64,000 nt of DNA from Anaerolineaceae bacterium (GCA_002699125.1 PABI01000050.1:17435-81434), one strand, 5' to 3'; shown: positions 17,701-27,317, counted from the first letter of the stretch. A program made the numbers and translations. The notes: generated by a model not told the origin, from the sequence alone.

Positions 17701-19206
17701 ATGACAAAAAAACGAGTACTTTTACTGATCATCGATGCGTTGACGGCCCCCTGTTTGTTAGAAGAAATGGCGAACGGCCGTTACCCAAACTTCCAAAAAT
17801 TAAATGAAGCGGGTACCTTGCGGGAACAATGCGTAAGTATTTTCCCGTCCATTACCCATGCCGCCCTCACCAGCATTATCACCGGACAATATCCGGCCAA
17901 ACACGGCATTATTGCCTCGCATTGGTATGATGCCGAGGCAGAAAAAATTGTTTACTTTAGCGGCAGCTTGGGGGTGATGTTGGAAAAAGGTTTAGGCAAC
18001 TATTTCAAGGAATTCCTGCTGGAAATGAATAATAATTATTTGCAGGTGCCCACCCTTTTTCAGAAGCTGGAGAGAAACGGCCGTAAAACAGCTTCAATTA
18101 ACTTCCCCGTTTATCGGGGGGATGTGCCGCACAACGTGAATGCCCCATTGCTGCTGGAATGGATTCCTAACTTACCGACCAGCACCACGGTAAAAGGACC
18201 GGAAATAATGTTGATGGGCGATCTTCTGGCCGATCCCGATAACTTGGAGATTGAAGCAAATTATACGGGAATCACGGAATGGTTTGGTTTTCGTGATGAA
18301 AACAGTGCGGACCTTGTTTTGCAGTTAGCAGAGACGGATGAATTCCCCGATTTCACACTGGCCTATTTCCCAGAAAATGACGACCGGGCCCACAATGATG
18401 GTCCGACAGAGGCGCATAAAAATTTGGCAGATATGGATGAGATGCTGGGCGATTTGTTTGCTGCTTATGGTGGTTTGGATGACTTTTTGCAAAAGTTTGC
18501 CCTGGTTATTACTGGAGACCATTCGCAAAGTGCCACCACCTCGCCTGAAGATGAAGAAGGCATTGATCTGGCAGCGCTGCTTTCACAATACAGCGTGGCT
18601 CAGGCGGGTGATGCTTGGGATGAAGAAGACGACCTGATTGCCTGCCCAAACTTACGCGCCGCGCACCTATACCTTAAAACCGTCACGGCCGAGGCAATTG
18701 AGGGAATCAGCGAGCAGCTGTTGGCTGAATCGCGCATTGATCAGATCCTCTATCGTGCGGAGTTTGTGGAAGCTGGTGAAGGTTACATTGTGCGCACGGA
18801 TCAAGGGCAGCTGCGTTTCTGGCACGATGACAATCGCGATGACAAGGACACGGCTCACGACAGACATGACAATCAGTGGGCTTGGGAAGGCGATTTAGCC
18901 GTGGTCGACGGCCGTCTACAAGACAATCAACTCACCTTTCCCGATTATCCCAATGCCTTTGAGCGTATTGCCGGCGCTTTGGATAGTGAGACCAGCGGCC
19001 ATATTTGGATTACCGCCAAGATTGGCCATGAGTTAATGATTCCCGAGATTAACCTCTATGCTGGTGGCGGGTCCCATGCTTCCCTGCACAAACAAGATTC
19101 TCAGGCACCCCTTTTTGTGGCCGGTGCACCCTCAGAGATCGACATACCGTCTTTTCCCCGCATTATCGACGTCGCCCCACTTTGTGCTGCCTGCCTTGGG
19201 GCGTAA
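17701..19206 (+). CDS. Type I phosphodiesterase/nucleotide pyrophosphatase-like (alkaline phosphatase superfamily)
   Basis: The 501-residue protein begins KKRVLLLIIDALTAPCL, with the first metal aspartate, followed by the nucleophile loop IFPSITHAALTSIITGQYP and then KHGIIAS, typical of nucleotide pyrophosphatase-like enzymes. Later metal ligands are visible in NDDRAHNDGP, VITGDHSQ and GGGSHASLH. No signal peptide is present from the ATG at 17701, which follows AGAGGCA; longer frames to 17590 have no ribosome site. It probably hydrolyses a phosphodiester or nucleotide in the cytoplasm; the substrate is unknown. It is divergent from the potassium channel gene. Confidence 0.8.
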   Translation: MTKKRVLLLIIDALTAPCLLEEMANGRYPNFQKLNEAGTLREQCVSIFPSITHAALTSIITGQYPAKHGIIASHWYDAEAEKIVYFSGSLGVMLEKGLGNYFKEFLLEMNNNYLQVPTLFQKLERNGRKTASINFPVYRGDVPHNVNAPLLLEWIPNLPTSTTVKGPEIMLMGDLLADPDNLEIEANYTGITEWFGFRDENSADLVLQLAETDEFPDFTLAYFPENDDRAHNDGPTEAHKNLADMDEMLGDLFAAYGGLDDFLQKFALVITGDHSQSATTSPEDEEGIDLAALLSQYSVAQAGDAWDEEDDLIACPNLRAAHLYLKTVTAEAIEGISEQLLAESRIDQILYRAEFVEAGEGYIVRTDQGQLRFWHDDNRDDKDTAHDRHDNQWAWEGDLAVVDGRLQDNQLTFPDYPNAFERIAGALDSETSGHIWITAKIGHELMIPEINLYAGGGSHASLHKQDSQAPLFVAGAPSEIDIPSFPRIIDVAPLCAACLGA

Positions 19207-19208
19207 TC

Positions 19209-19718
19209 TTACTCAAACGGCTGCCCATACTGCTCGCGCGAGGCTATCTGCGCCAGTGGTTTGCGCTGTTTCTTTCCCTTGCCCAGCGTTCGTGTTGGGT
19301 AGCCAAACGAAAGTACCGCCAATACTTCAAATGACTCGGGCACGTTCAGCAGTGCACCTACACTGCTCAGGTTTTTGAATCCCACCCAATTCGAGCCAAC
19401 CCCTTCACCCCATGCTGTTAAAACCATCGACTGAATCGCCCGGCTGGCGTCTGATACGCTATAGGGTGATTCCTTTTCAATTGCTACCGCAATGGCTAAA
19501 GGTGCCGCGGCAATATAAGGTCCAGACCGCGCTAAATCCCCCAGCCGGTGAAGCGTTTCCGGATCCTCAACCACGATAAAATGCCAGGGCTGCCGGTTCA
19601 TGCTGCTTGCTGTTAACCGGCCTGCCTCCACAATTTGGGCCACAACATCCGCCGGCACACGCTTTGCTTCATAACTTCGCACGGCCAACACTGTCTTCAC
19701 CGCTTCGTACACTTCCAT
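19209..19718 (-). CDS. Nitroreductase family flavoprotein
   Basis: A 169-residue protein starting MEVYEAVKTVLAVRSY, the N-terminal helix with the FMN-phosphate Arg-Ser pair. It also has SSMNRQPWHFIVVEDP and a C-terminal GYPTRTLGKGKKQRKPL, all typical of the nitroreductase fold. It probably binds FMN and reduces a quinone, nitro or flavin-like substrate using NAD(P)H. The start is the second of two adjacent ATGs, six bases after a strong GGAGG; an ATG at 19721 is possible. It converges with the phosphodiesterase gene, leaving only two bases between stops. Confidence 0.85.
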   Translation of the reverse strand: MEVYEAVKTVLAVRSYEAKRVPADVVAQIVEAGRLTASSMNRQPWHFIVVEDPETLHRLGDLARSGPYIAAAPLAIAVAIEKESPYSVSDASRAIQSMVLTAWGEGVGSNWVGFKNLSSVGALLNVPESFEVLAVLSFGYPTRTLGKGKKQRKPLAQIASREQYGQPFE

Positions 19719-20107
19719 CATGCACCTCCCTCTGCAATGTGCCGCTATTTGCGGCAAACTACAGAAAGTAAAAACTAATTCTTTTGCTGATTTTATCGGA
19801 ATATAAAGTTGGGGCATATTCCACTTTTGTTGTCCGGCGAATCAATCATTTTGGTATCGTGCTAGCCACGGCCGTTTCCAGTTTGTTACCGATCAAATTA
19901 AGCCTGTGCTAGAATCTATTCGCTTTCACATAAGAATCTAACCGAAAAGCCACAGAGGAAAAAGAGAAATTAGAGAACTTGAGACCAATCTCAAAAATCT
20001 CTGTGAACTCTGTGGCCAATATTCGGATAGGTATTAAGCAAATCACACAAGAGTTTGAGAATTTTTCAAGTAGCAAGAACGAACATGTCAAAGGATCATG
20101 GAGGTGG
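19719..20107. other. Intergenic region with a promoter-like site and an inverted repeat
   Basis: This 389-base divergent spacer has no convincing gene. It holds a short GCCGC-TATTT-GCGGC hairpin near 19740, one ACGGCCGT octamer near 19868, an extended minus-10-like TGCTAGAAT ending at 19915 that could drive the downstream lipoprotein, and the CAGAG-type inverted repeat at 19949-20016. Both adjoining open frames extend into the region, but those extensions lack coding character. Confidence 0.45.
19949..20016. repeat. CACAGAG-type imperfect inverted repeat
   Basis: Arms of 19 bases (19949-19967 and 19998-20016) pair at 15 positions, with an uninterrupted nine-base GCCACAGAG/CTCTGTGGC end. Inside the loop, TTGAGA pairs with TCTCAA across CCAA. 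The same style of repeat occurs at 50328-50407. Confidence 0.6.
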
Positions 20108-22996
20108 ATGAGCGTGGAAGAAAAGCAGATCCGAAATTTAAAAGGTATCACCCATACCCCGAAACATCTGTTTCTTGTTTTTGTGGTCATTTTTCTGTTT
20201 ATTGCCGGTTGTCAGGAGAAACAGCCCGATGATGAACAGTTAGCTAATCCAGAAACAGAGGTTACGGCAACGGCCGTTCCTACCGAAGCCGCCGCTGCTG
20301 TAGCAACAGAGGCCGTGCCAGAAATGGATGTTGAGCCGTTGCCGGCAAACGTCAATCTGGTGGGTGATGTGTATATGGTTGATGGTGAGGATACGGCCGT
20401 TGCCGGCCAACTTACCCTCGACATCCCCGAAGATGCAAATCCTGCCTTGCTCGATTTATACGGCTGGGATGGCACTGCCTGGGCATTTGTTCCTTCACAA
20501 TACGATCCTGCCACGCAGCAGCAACAGGCTGCCAATCAAGGCCTGTATCAAGCCCTTGCTCTGGTGCAGGTAGATGCACCAGATGAAATAACAGTTGGCG
20601 GCCTCTGGCACGCAGAAGCGAGCACTTTCACAGAAGCTACCGTTAGCACCTTGCAGTTAGGTGCTGATGGAGCGTTGGAAGGATCGCTTTCCGAAGTGCC
20701 CGCAGGCCTGGCAAATCCGTACGTGCAGCTAACCAACGTTGGTGATGAGATAGATGCAGCGGCGTTGTCGGCCTTTCTGGCTGATGAATCAGCCCAAACA
20801 GCACAAATAGAAGCCATTGTTGACATGATTGAGCCGTATGCAGGCGTTAACCTCAACTACCAAGGGGTAGGGACTGACGACAAGGCGGCGTTTACCACAT
20901 TTGTGCAAAATCTGGCCGATGCGCTAGCAGCACAAGAGAAAATGCTTATTTTGACCTTGCCTGCTCCGCAGAATACAGATGCGACCAGTGCCGATGGCTA
21001 TGATTGGACTGCACTGGGCAACATTGCCCACAGCGTCTATCTTCAACTCCCCCTCGATCCAAACGGGTATGCAGCAGGCGGAGCAATCGATCAGCTGCTT
21101 AACTGGGCCACAGACAACATGGATCGGCGCAAATTGGTGGCTCTCATTCCCACTGGCCCCGTTGTTCGCTCAGGGGAAGCGTGGGTGGCATTATCTGCTG
21201 ACGAACAGCTTTCTCATTTTGGTGATTTACAGGCTGATGCGTCAGAGTATGAACCTGAGACGCCAATTGAGGTAACCTTGTCGGGCGATATTTCGCTTAT
21301 CCAGTGGGATGAGGCCAGTTCTGCCTACTATTACACAGTGGAAGATTCACAGGAAGTTTGGTTAACGCACCCGGCCACGATTGCTTTTCGCATGGAAACG
21401 GCCGTTAACCACAATCTCCAGGGCGTTGCCTTTACCACCCCTGTTCAGTTGTCTGATTCAGCTCAGGCAGATGCGCCCGCCCTCGTCTGGACAGTTTTAG
21501 ATGATGCCGAAAATGTTGTGGTGACAAAGAGCGGCAGCGAGCCATCTTTCAGCTGGGAAGGGACAGCAGAACCTGGCGAGTTCACGCTACAGGTTGATTT
21601 TGTTTCCGGCGATGTGACTACAGCGCTGGGTACATTGCCCATTACCGCCGCTGCGGTCGAAGATGCAGAAGAAGTTGCAGAAAGTGACGATGACACCGTG
21701 GTTACTACCGGCATCGTGACGCGCAACGCCAACGTGCGCATTGGACCTGCCGAAAGCTTCGACAAATTCCCCGGTCCCATCCTCAAAGATACAGAAGTAG
21801 AGATCATCGGTCGTGATGAGTTTGGCTATTGGCTTCAGATCAATTTTACGAACATTGATGGCGAACAAACCGGCTGGATTGCCACTTCCCTGGTCGATCT
21901 CGATCCAGAGTTTGATATTAACACGCTTGTAGACGCAACCGAAATGATTGCCTCTGCATCAGAAACTACGGTGGCTGAAGCACCGCCGCCGGCGTCGGCA
22001 CCAGCACCTACACCGGCCGCCACAACGCCTGCTGCCGCACCGCCATCAGGGCCACCGCCGCCGGTTTCGGCACCGCCCGTAGCCGTTGGTGGCTTTGAAT
22101 TGGGTGGGCAAACGCACTCCTTTAGCAATCCAACCCTGATGGCTTCAGCTGGCATGACCTGGGTTAAGTTCCAGCACAAATGGGGCGAAGGCAATAATCC
22201 CAATGATTTGGCCGGACGGATTAACAATGCCCACGCGGCCGGTTTCAAGGTATTACTAAGCATTCCCGGGGCAAACACCTATCCCGAAAGCATTAACTTT
22301 GATGCCTACGTCCAGTTCCTGGCGGGCGTTGCTGCCTTGGGTCCAGATGCCATTGAAATCTGGAACGAAATGAACATCGACTTTGAATGGCCGGCGGGAC
22401 AAATCGATCCGGCCAGCTATGTAAACAACATGCTCGCCCCCGCTTACAATGCCATTAAAGCGGCCAATCCCAACGTGATGGTCATTAGCGGCGCACCGGC
22501 ACCCACCGGCTTCGATAACGGCACCAACGCCTGGGCCGATAATCGTTACATGTCCGGCATGCTGGCTGCCGGGGCCGCCAGCTACGCTGACTGCATTGGG
22601 GCCCATTACAATGCCGGGGCTAGTTCGCCTTCTACAGTGTCCGGCCATCCGACAGGCAGCGCCCATTACAGCTGGTACTTGCTGCCCACGCTGAATGTTT
22701 ACGCTCAACTGGGCAAGCCGGTCTGTTTTACCGAGCTGGGTTATTTGTCAGGCGATGATTATGGTGGCGTGCCGGAACGTTTTGGTTGGGCGGCGGGAAC
22801 AACTGTGGCCCAACATGCCGCCTGGCTGGCGGAGGCAGTGAGCGTGGCGGCCAACACGGGCCGAGTGCGCATGATTATTGTCTTTAATGTTGATTTTACC
22901 CATTATGGAGATGATCCACAGGCGGGCTATGCCATGATTCGCGCGAATGGAGGGTGTCCGGCATGTGAAACGTTGGCGCGAGTCATGGGTCGATAG
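20108..22996 (+). CDS. Large lipoprotein with SH3-like domain and glycosidase-like C-terminus
   Basis: The 962-residue protein has a signal ending FIAGC, lipid Cys 35, then an Ala/Glu/Thr-rich linker. Residues about 70-510 are poorly recognisable and may hold a degenerate TIM-barrel-like part. Residues about 534-600 form a bacterial SH3 domain (NANVRIGP and GYWLQINF). A Pro/Ala-rich linker leads to residues 661-962, which resemble clan GH-A: E754 in EIWNEMN as possible acid/base and E876 in CFTELGY as possible nucleophile. It is probably a surface-bound, wall- or glycan-attached hydrolase. The ATG follows GGAGGTGG; an upstream ATG at 19979 is unlikely. Confidence 0.72.
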   Translation: MSVEEKQIRNLKGITHTPKHLFLVFVVIFLFIAGCQEKQPDDEQLANPETEVTATAVPTEAAAAVATEAVPEMDVEPLPANVNLVGDVYMVDGEDTAVAGQLTLDIPEDANPALLDLYGWDGTAWAFVPSQYDPATQQQQAANQGLYQALALVQVDAPDEITVGGLWHAEASTFTEATVSTLQLGADGALEGSLSEVPAGLANPYVQLTNVGDEIDAAALSAFLADESAQTAQIEAIVDMIEPYAGVNLNYQGVGTDDKAAFTTFVQNLADALAAQEKMLILTLPAPQNTDATSADGYDWTALGNIAHSVYLQLPLDPNGYAAGGAIDQLLNWATDNMDRRKLVALIPTGPVVRSGEAWVALSADEQLSHFGDLQADASEYEPETPIEVTLSGDISLIQWDEASSAYYYTVEDSQEVWLTHPATIAFRMETAVNHNLQGVAFTTPVQLSDSAQADAPALVWTVLDDAENVVVTKSGSEPSFSWEGTAEPGEFTLQVDFVSGDVTTALGTLPITAAAVEDAEEVAESDDDTVVTTGIVTRNANVRIGPAESFDKFPGPILKDTEVEIIGRDEFGYWLQINFTNIDGEQTGWIATSLVDLDPEFDINTLVDATEMIASASETTVAEAPPPASAPAPTPAATTPAAAPPSGPPPPVSAPPVAVGGFELGGQTHSFSNPTLMASAGMTWVKFQHKWGEGNNPNDLAGRINNAHAAGFKVLLSIPGANTYPESINFDAYVQFLAGVAALGPDAIEIWNEMNIDFEWPAGQIDPASYVNNMLAPAYNAIKAANPNVMVISGAPAPTGFDNGTNAWADNRYMSGMLAAGAASYADCIGAHYNAGASSPSTVSGHPTGSAHYSWYLLPTLNVYAQLGKPVCFTELGYLSGDDYGGVPERFGWAAGTTVAQHAAWLAEAVSVAANTGRVRMIIVFNVDFTHYGDDPQAGYAMIRANGGCPACETLARVMGR

Positions 22997-23004
22997 TTTG
23001 TTTA

Positions 23005-23277
23005 TCATTCATATTGCCTGCCGCGTAAAAATCCGGCCAGCCAAACCAGGACAAACGCGCCAACGGCCGCTGCCAGCCAAACGCGCCAATCGAGGTAGGC
23101 GTTTTGTTCAAAGCCGTTGCCCAGCGACCAGACGGTCAGGAAGGCAGCCAGCAGCGACCCGACCAGGCCAATCAAGCCGTTCATAAAATGGCTTAAGCCA
23201 TAACGGTCATGGTAAATGCGGCCACCAAAATAGCCGATGCTGCTGCCGATCACGGCAATCACGATAAAACCGAGCAT
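23005..23277 (-). CDS. Small membrane protein (GlsB/YeaQ/YmgE-like)
   Basis: A 90-residue protein with three hydrophobic segments (about 2-18, 31-50 and 65-84) and Gly-rich starts such as IGSSIGYFGGRIY. This matches the transglycosylase-associated/YeaQ small membrane family in size and pattern, but not strongly. A charged tail, GFLRGRQYE, follows. It lies 19 bases downstream of the PRC-barrel-like gene on the same strand, so the two are probably cotranscribed. Confidence 0.5.
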   Translation of the reverse strand: MLGFIVIAVIGSSIGYFGGRIYHDRYGLSHFMNGLIGLVGSLLAAFLTVWSLGNGFEQNAYLDWRVWLAAAVGAFVLVWLAGFLRGRQYE

Positions 23278-23296
23278 AGGTGCGTGACTTCGTCCT

Positions 23297-23692
23297 TTAA
23301 TCCTCTTCTGCCGCGGAGAGATTGGGCGGCAGGGGCATTACCTTGTCGTAGGCGTCGCCTTTTTCTGAGGTAGCGTCCGTTTTGGCCAGCTTTTCTTCGG
23401 TAAACTGATCATTTGCTACAAATTGGGGCAGCCGGGTGAGCTGTTTTTCTTTGATATCATCGTGGGTGAGGGTGAGCCAAACGGCCGCTTCTCCATCTCT
23501 GGTATCGTCAATATAGGTGGTGGGCACGTAATAATCGTCCCCAATGGTCATATTCACTACCATCAGATAGCTGCTAAACAGGATGCTTTCAGGTTTGGCC
23601 GTTTCCTCACGATGATAGACGGTGTGCACCTGGCCGAGTTTGTATTCATCGGCCGTTAAAACGGGCAGGTTTTGCTTCAGGTTGTGTGTCAT
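23297..23692 (-). CDS. PRC-barrel-like/DUF2171-like small protein
   Basis: A 131-residue soluble, acidic protein. The beginning (PVLTADEYKLGQVHTVYHRE) and the later DDYYVPTTYIDDTRDGEAAVWLTL resemble PRC-barrel beta-strands found in stress-related bacterial proteins. The C-terminal 40 residues are low-complexity and charged. The chosen ATG (23692) lies six bases after GAGG; a further ATG four codons upstream is part of that ribosome site and cannot be the start. Function unknown. Confidence 0.55.
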   Translation of the reverse strand: MTHNLKQNLPVLTADEYKLGQVHTVYHREETAKPESILFSSYLMVVNMTIGDDYYVPTTYIDDTRDGEAAVWLTLTHDDIKEKQLTRLPQFVANDQFTEEKLAKTDATSEKGDAYDKVMPLPPNLSAAEED

Positions 23693-23828
23693 TGTTTTCC
23701 TCACATTAATAGGTTTCAGCTTGTGCTTAACCCTATCTTTTGCGGAAAAACAATGCCATCTACCAGGATAGAGAAGTGGGATACAAATGGGTAATGATCT
23801 GGCTAAAAACGGGTGATTGGCGTCAGAA

Positions 23829-26800
23829 CTAGATCAACTTTAGCGTTTGTGCTTCTGCCACGGCCTGGATGCGGCAGTGGACGTCTAGTTTTTCATAGAT
23901 GTTGGCCAGATGGGTTTTTACGGTACCGGGGGCGATATATAATTGCATTCCAATCTCGCGATTAGAGAGGCCATCACTGACTAACTGCAAGACTTCTTGT
24001 TCGCGTCCGGTAATAGAAGCCGCTGTGGTTAACGATTTAAGTTTCTCTTCGGGCAGCAAATTTGCTACCTTGTCGGTGTGTCCCAGAAGCTGCAAAATTT
24101 CGTGAATAAACCCCTGACATTCGGTCGTCATCGTTTCGGTATGCAGCAGCAGTGCTAGTAAGGGAATTAACCGGGTGTTGTGGTTGAGAAACGGCCGTAT
24201 AAAGCGCTCTGGTGCCGCCAACCGGATAGCCTCGACCAATACCTGTCGGGCCTGGTAAATTTTGTGCTGGTCAAACAACGCCAGGGCCAGCAATACCCTG
24301 GATTCCAACGAGGGCTCGTTGGGAAAGCCATCAGGATACTGCGCCACAAAGTCGGCCAGAATTGCTTCGGCAGTGGGCGCCTGGCCCTGATACAAAAACA
24401 TTTCGGCCCGCACTAGCTGCGACAGGGCATGGTTTTCTTCAATATCTGCCTCATTCAGCAGCCGTTTGGCTTCGGCATAGTTCCCCTGGCGCACACAGAA
24501 TCCTGCTTCATAGGCTGCCAGGTCCTGGTCGCGCCACACGCTTGAAGGACGCTGCGCCTGCAAGGCACGTGCCGCCTGTATGGTTGACCGGGCCGCTTCA
24601 TGGTTTCCCTGGGTAGATTGCAATTTGGCCCGCGTCATCGCAATGTTTACCGGCATGTTGGAGCTGGTTGGGTTGGGATCAACGGCCGTTGCCTGCTGCA
24701 ACAGCTGGCTGGCCTGGTCCAGCTCATTGCGGGCCAGGTAAATTTGGCTCAACGTTATTAATGCAATGCTGGCCGGTTCCGGCAGTTTTCCGCGCCGCGC
24801 CAACGCATCTTGCAAAACCTGATAAACAAACTTCTCACCCTGCCGTAACTGGCCGCGCAAAAATGCCCGGTTGGCACAATCTGCGCCGGCGATCAGCACA
24901 ACAAACAGGTTGCCCTGTTCCCGGGCCTGTTCGTACACTTCTTGCAGTCGCGTGCCCACTTCGTCAGTTTTGGGCATGCGGTACGTCTCGACGATCCACA
25001 GCGCATCCAACAACTGCCAGCGGGAATCAGAGACATCTGCCTGGGAAACGGCCGTGTCACCGGCCAGTTTGCGCTTTTGAATTGTGCGAACCTCGGCCAG
25101 AACTTCTTTTTCATCCTGGGTCATAGCTTCATCTGGCTTGCTGGTCAGTTTGGCTTTAAGTCGCCAGAGAAATTGCTCCACCTCGGTGGGGTGCAGGGCA
25201 AGTTTCGCCAATCGTAAATAAACAAAAAGCAGCGTTTTATGATGTTGGAAAACAGACTCGGGCAGTTGTTGAATCCAGCGAAGCAAGCGTGAATCTTCGC
25301 CATATTCAACTAACTCATGCAGCACTTCATCTTCAATTAAAGAAGCCGCTTCTTCCCAATCCTCAATGGCTAACAAATGGCGCACGGCGTCGGCCGAAGC
25401 ATTTTGCTTTCGGTACCAGGCCGCCGCTCGCCGGTGCAGGACGGGAATCTGATCCGGAAACCGGGTCTGTAACTGGTCGCTTAACATTTCGGCAAACAAA
25501 TCATGGTAGTAATACCATGTTTGTTCTTCGGAACGCACCATAAAAAGATTTTCCTGCCACAGGCGATCCAGCATATGTGTCCCGTCGGTCTGTTCAGTTA
25601 CAGCATCACACAGGCCGCCGGTTAACTGCTTTAGAATCGATGTTTTTAGTAAAAAGTTTTGCACCGATGCGGGCTGCTGATGCAGCACGCTTTCCAGAAA
25701 ATATTCACGCAGAAAAATGTGCGCCCCGTTGAAAGAATCCAGGAAATGCTGTCGATCTTGTTGTTTGTTTAAAGCCAAAACGGCCAGCATGAGGCCGGCA
25801 GCCCAGCCGCCGGTTCGTTTCACCAACGTTTCCATATCCCCGTAAGCCAGCGGCTGCTCGGCAATATGCTGTTGTAAAAAATCGATGCCTTCCTCTAAGG
25901 TGAAGCGTAAATCATCCATTTCTAACTCTGTCACCAGCCCACGAGCGCGTAAGCAGCCCAGCGCAATAGGCGGTCGTGTGCGGCCAGAAATGATCAGCTG
26001 CAAATTGGGCGGCAGTTGCTCCAGCCACGCCTGAATAGAATTGTTTATGTCTGAGTGTTGGATGTGATGATAATCGTCTAACACCAGGCCGATACAGATT
26101 GATTCTTTCTTGGTATGGATGATTTCATTGGTCAGCCGGGTTACAATTTCGGCAGGGGTTACAGACGAAGATACTTGCAGGTAAGGCAGTAAATTTTTGC
26201 CTAAACCGGGCACAACGGTTTGTAAGGCCATAATGACCGTTGACCAAAAGCGCAGCAAATGATTATCGTCGGCATCCAGGGCAACCCAGGCGACCGGCAT
26301 GTCGCCACGTTCTTGCTGCCATGCATTCAACAAGGTGCTTTTACCAAACCCACCAGGTGCGCAAATAAAGGTAACCGGTGCATTAATTTTTTGGCTTAAG
26401 CGGGGGCGCGTGATGAGATTGAGGGGCAAGATGGGCGGTCTGAATTTGGTTAGGGCAGGGAAAGTGCCGTTGAGGCCTGTTTTGCGGGAACGGCCGTTTG
26501 GCATTTCTGGCGGCAAGGCTAACTTTGTTAAAACAGTTTCCCCTGCCAGATTTGCCGCCGCCTCTTCCAGCCGTGCCAGCGTTACCTCCTCAGATTTGCC
26601 TAAGTAGGCTTTGTGGAGCTTGCCATTGCGCCGGCGGTAAGCGTACCAGTAGTCGCTGCCTTGCCGCTTTTCACGCCTGGCCGAAAAATGTCCGGCGGTT
26701 CCTTTGAATTTAAACCGTTTGTGATGGACAAGCCAGTTGTTCCACTGTGGGGAGTCGAGGGGAATTGGTTGGGAAACGGCCGTTTCCTGCTCTTCCACCC

Positions 26801-26831
26801 ATAAAATACCTTCTTTTACGATAGGCTTCAT
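23829..26831 (-). CDS. MalT-like ATP-dependent LuxR-family transcriptional regulator
   Basis: The 1000-residue protein has an unusual N-terminal segment of about 110 residues (with WLVHHKRFKFKG and WYAYRRRNGKLHKAYLG). A STAND ATPase follows, starting FRPPILPLNLITRPRL, with Walker A APGGFGKST and an LVLDDYHH Walker B. TPR-like helices fill about 450-920, and a C-terminal LuxR helix-turn-helix (TGREQEVLQLVSDGLSNREIG to HLANIYEKL) ends the protein. In MalT, an inducer such as a sugar activates the ATPase and DNA binding. The gene is divergent from the transporter/glycosidase operon and is its most likely regulator. ATG follows AGGAAGAGCTA. Confidence 0.9.
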   Translation of the reverse strand: MKPIVKEGILWVEEQETAVSQPIPLDSPQWNNWLVHHKRFKFKGTAGHFSARREKRQGSDYWYAYRRRNGKLHKAYLGKSEEVTLARLEEAAANLAGETVLTKLALPPEMPNGRSRKTGLNGTFPALTKFRPPILPLNLITRPRLSQKINAPVTFICAPGGFGKSTLLNAWQQERGDMPVAWVALDADDNHLLRFWSTVIMALQTVVPGLGKNLLPYLQVSSSVTPAEIVTRLTNEIIHTKKESICIGLVLDDYHHIQHSDINNSIQAWLEQLPPNLQLIISGRTRPPIALGCLRARGLVTELEMDDLRFTLEEGIDFLQQHIAEQPLAYGDMETLVKRTGGWAAGLMLAVLALNKQQDRQHFLDSFNGAHIFLREYFLESVLHQQPASVQNFLLKTSILKQLTGGLCDAVTEQTDGTHMLDRLWQENLFMVRSEEQTWYYYHDLFAEMLSDQLQTRFPDQIPVLHRRAAAWYRKQNASADAVRHLLAIEDWEEAASLIEDEVLHELVEYGEDSRLLRWIQQLPESVFQHHKTLLFVYLRLAKLALHPTEVEQFLWRLKAKLTSKPDEAMTQDEKEVLAEVRTIQKRKLAGDTAVSQADVSDSRWQLLDALWIVETYRMPKTDEVGTRLQEVYEQAREQGNLFVVLIAGADCANRAFLRGQLRQGEKFVYQVLQDALARRGKLPEPASIALITLSQIYLARNELDQASQLLQQATAVDPNPTSSNMPVNIAMTRAKLQSTQGNHEAARSTIQAARALQAQRPSSVWRDQDLAAYEAGFCVRQGNYAEAKRLLNEADIEENHALSQLVRAEMFLYQGQAPTAEAILADFVAQYPDGFPNEPSLESRVLLALALFDQHKIYQARQVLVEAIRLAAPERFIRPFLNHNTRLIPLLALLLHTETMTTECQGFIHEILQLLGHTDKVANLLPEEKLKSLTTAASITGREQEVLQLVSDGLSNREIGMQLYIAPGTVKTHLANIYEKLDVHCRIQAVAEAQTLKLI

Positions 26832-27317
26832 TAGCTCTTCCTGTTTAGGTAACCCGCAGAAAGTGGGTTGGCAAAAAAGAGACTCTCTCTTTGCATTTTA
26901 CTCAGGGAAAGCGAGGTGCTCCTTGTGTTCTTATGGCAAAGAACGGTCCCGCTACTACCTAAAACCCCCAGAATCAAATTATTAAGATCAGGCGCTTACC
27001 CAAAAGATGGACGAGTCAGATCCCAATAAAAGTTACCCAATTGTATGTCATTGTATCACGTTTGGGTAACTTTTCCGAGAATTTTGTATGTCATCTTGTG
27101 AACTTTCACTCAATAAGTCCTCGCCTACCTTAGTGAAATCATCCAAAAACAATATATACAAAACTTGTTTTTTCCGGTAATTTTTAAGAATAGGCAGAGT
27201 GAATGTCTGGAAGCAGACAAATTATATCAATCAGGTTTTTGCAGTTTACTTTTTCAAAAGGTTGTTTAGTCGTTGCAAAAATTGCAGAAACCACCCACTT
27301 GTGAGGAGAGATAAATT
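26832..27317. other. Divergent regulatory spacer of the oligosaccharide locus
   Basis: These 486 bases hold no gene I can support and are AT-richer than the flanks. They contain a perfect 13-base inverted repeat at 27028-27074, a short purine/pyrimidine repeat AAAGAGACTCTCTCTTT near 26876, and the ribosome site GTGAGGAGAGATAAATT of the binding-protein gene. The region must carry the promoters of both the MalT-like gene and the operon. Confidence 0.5.
27028..27074. promoter_or_regulatory. Perfect inverted repeat, candidate operator or attenuator
   Basis: AAAAGTTACCCAA (27028-27040) and its exact complement TTGGGTAACTTTT (27062-27074) are separated by 21 bases. It lies about 240 bases before the binding-protein start, in a divergent spacer where a gene-end terminator is not expected. 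Confidence 0.5.
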
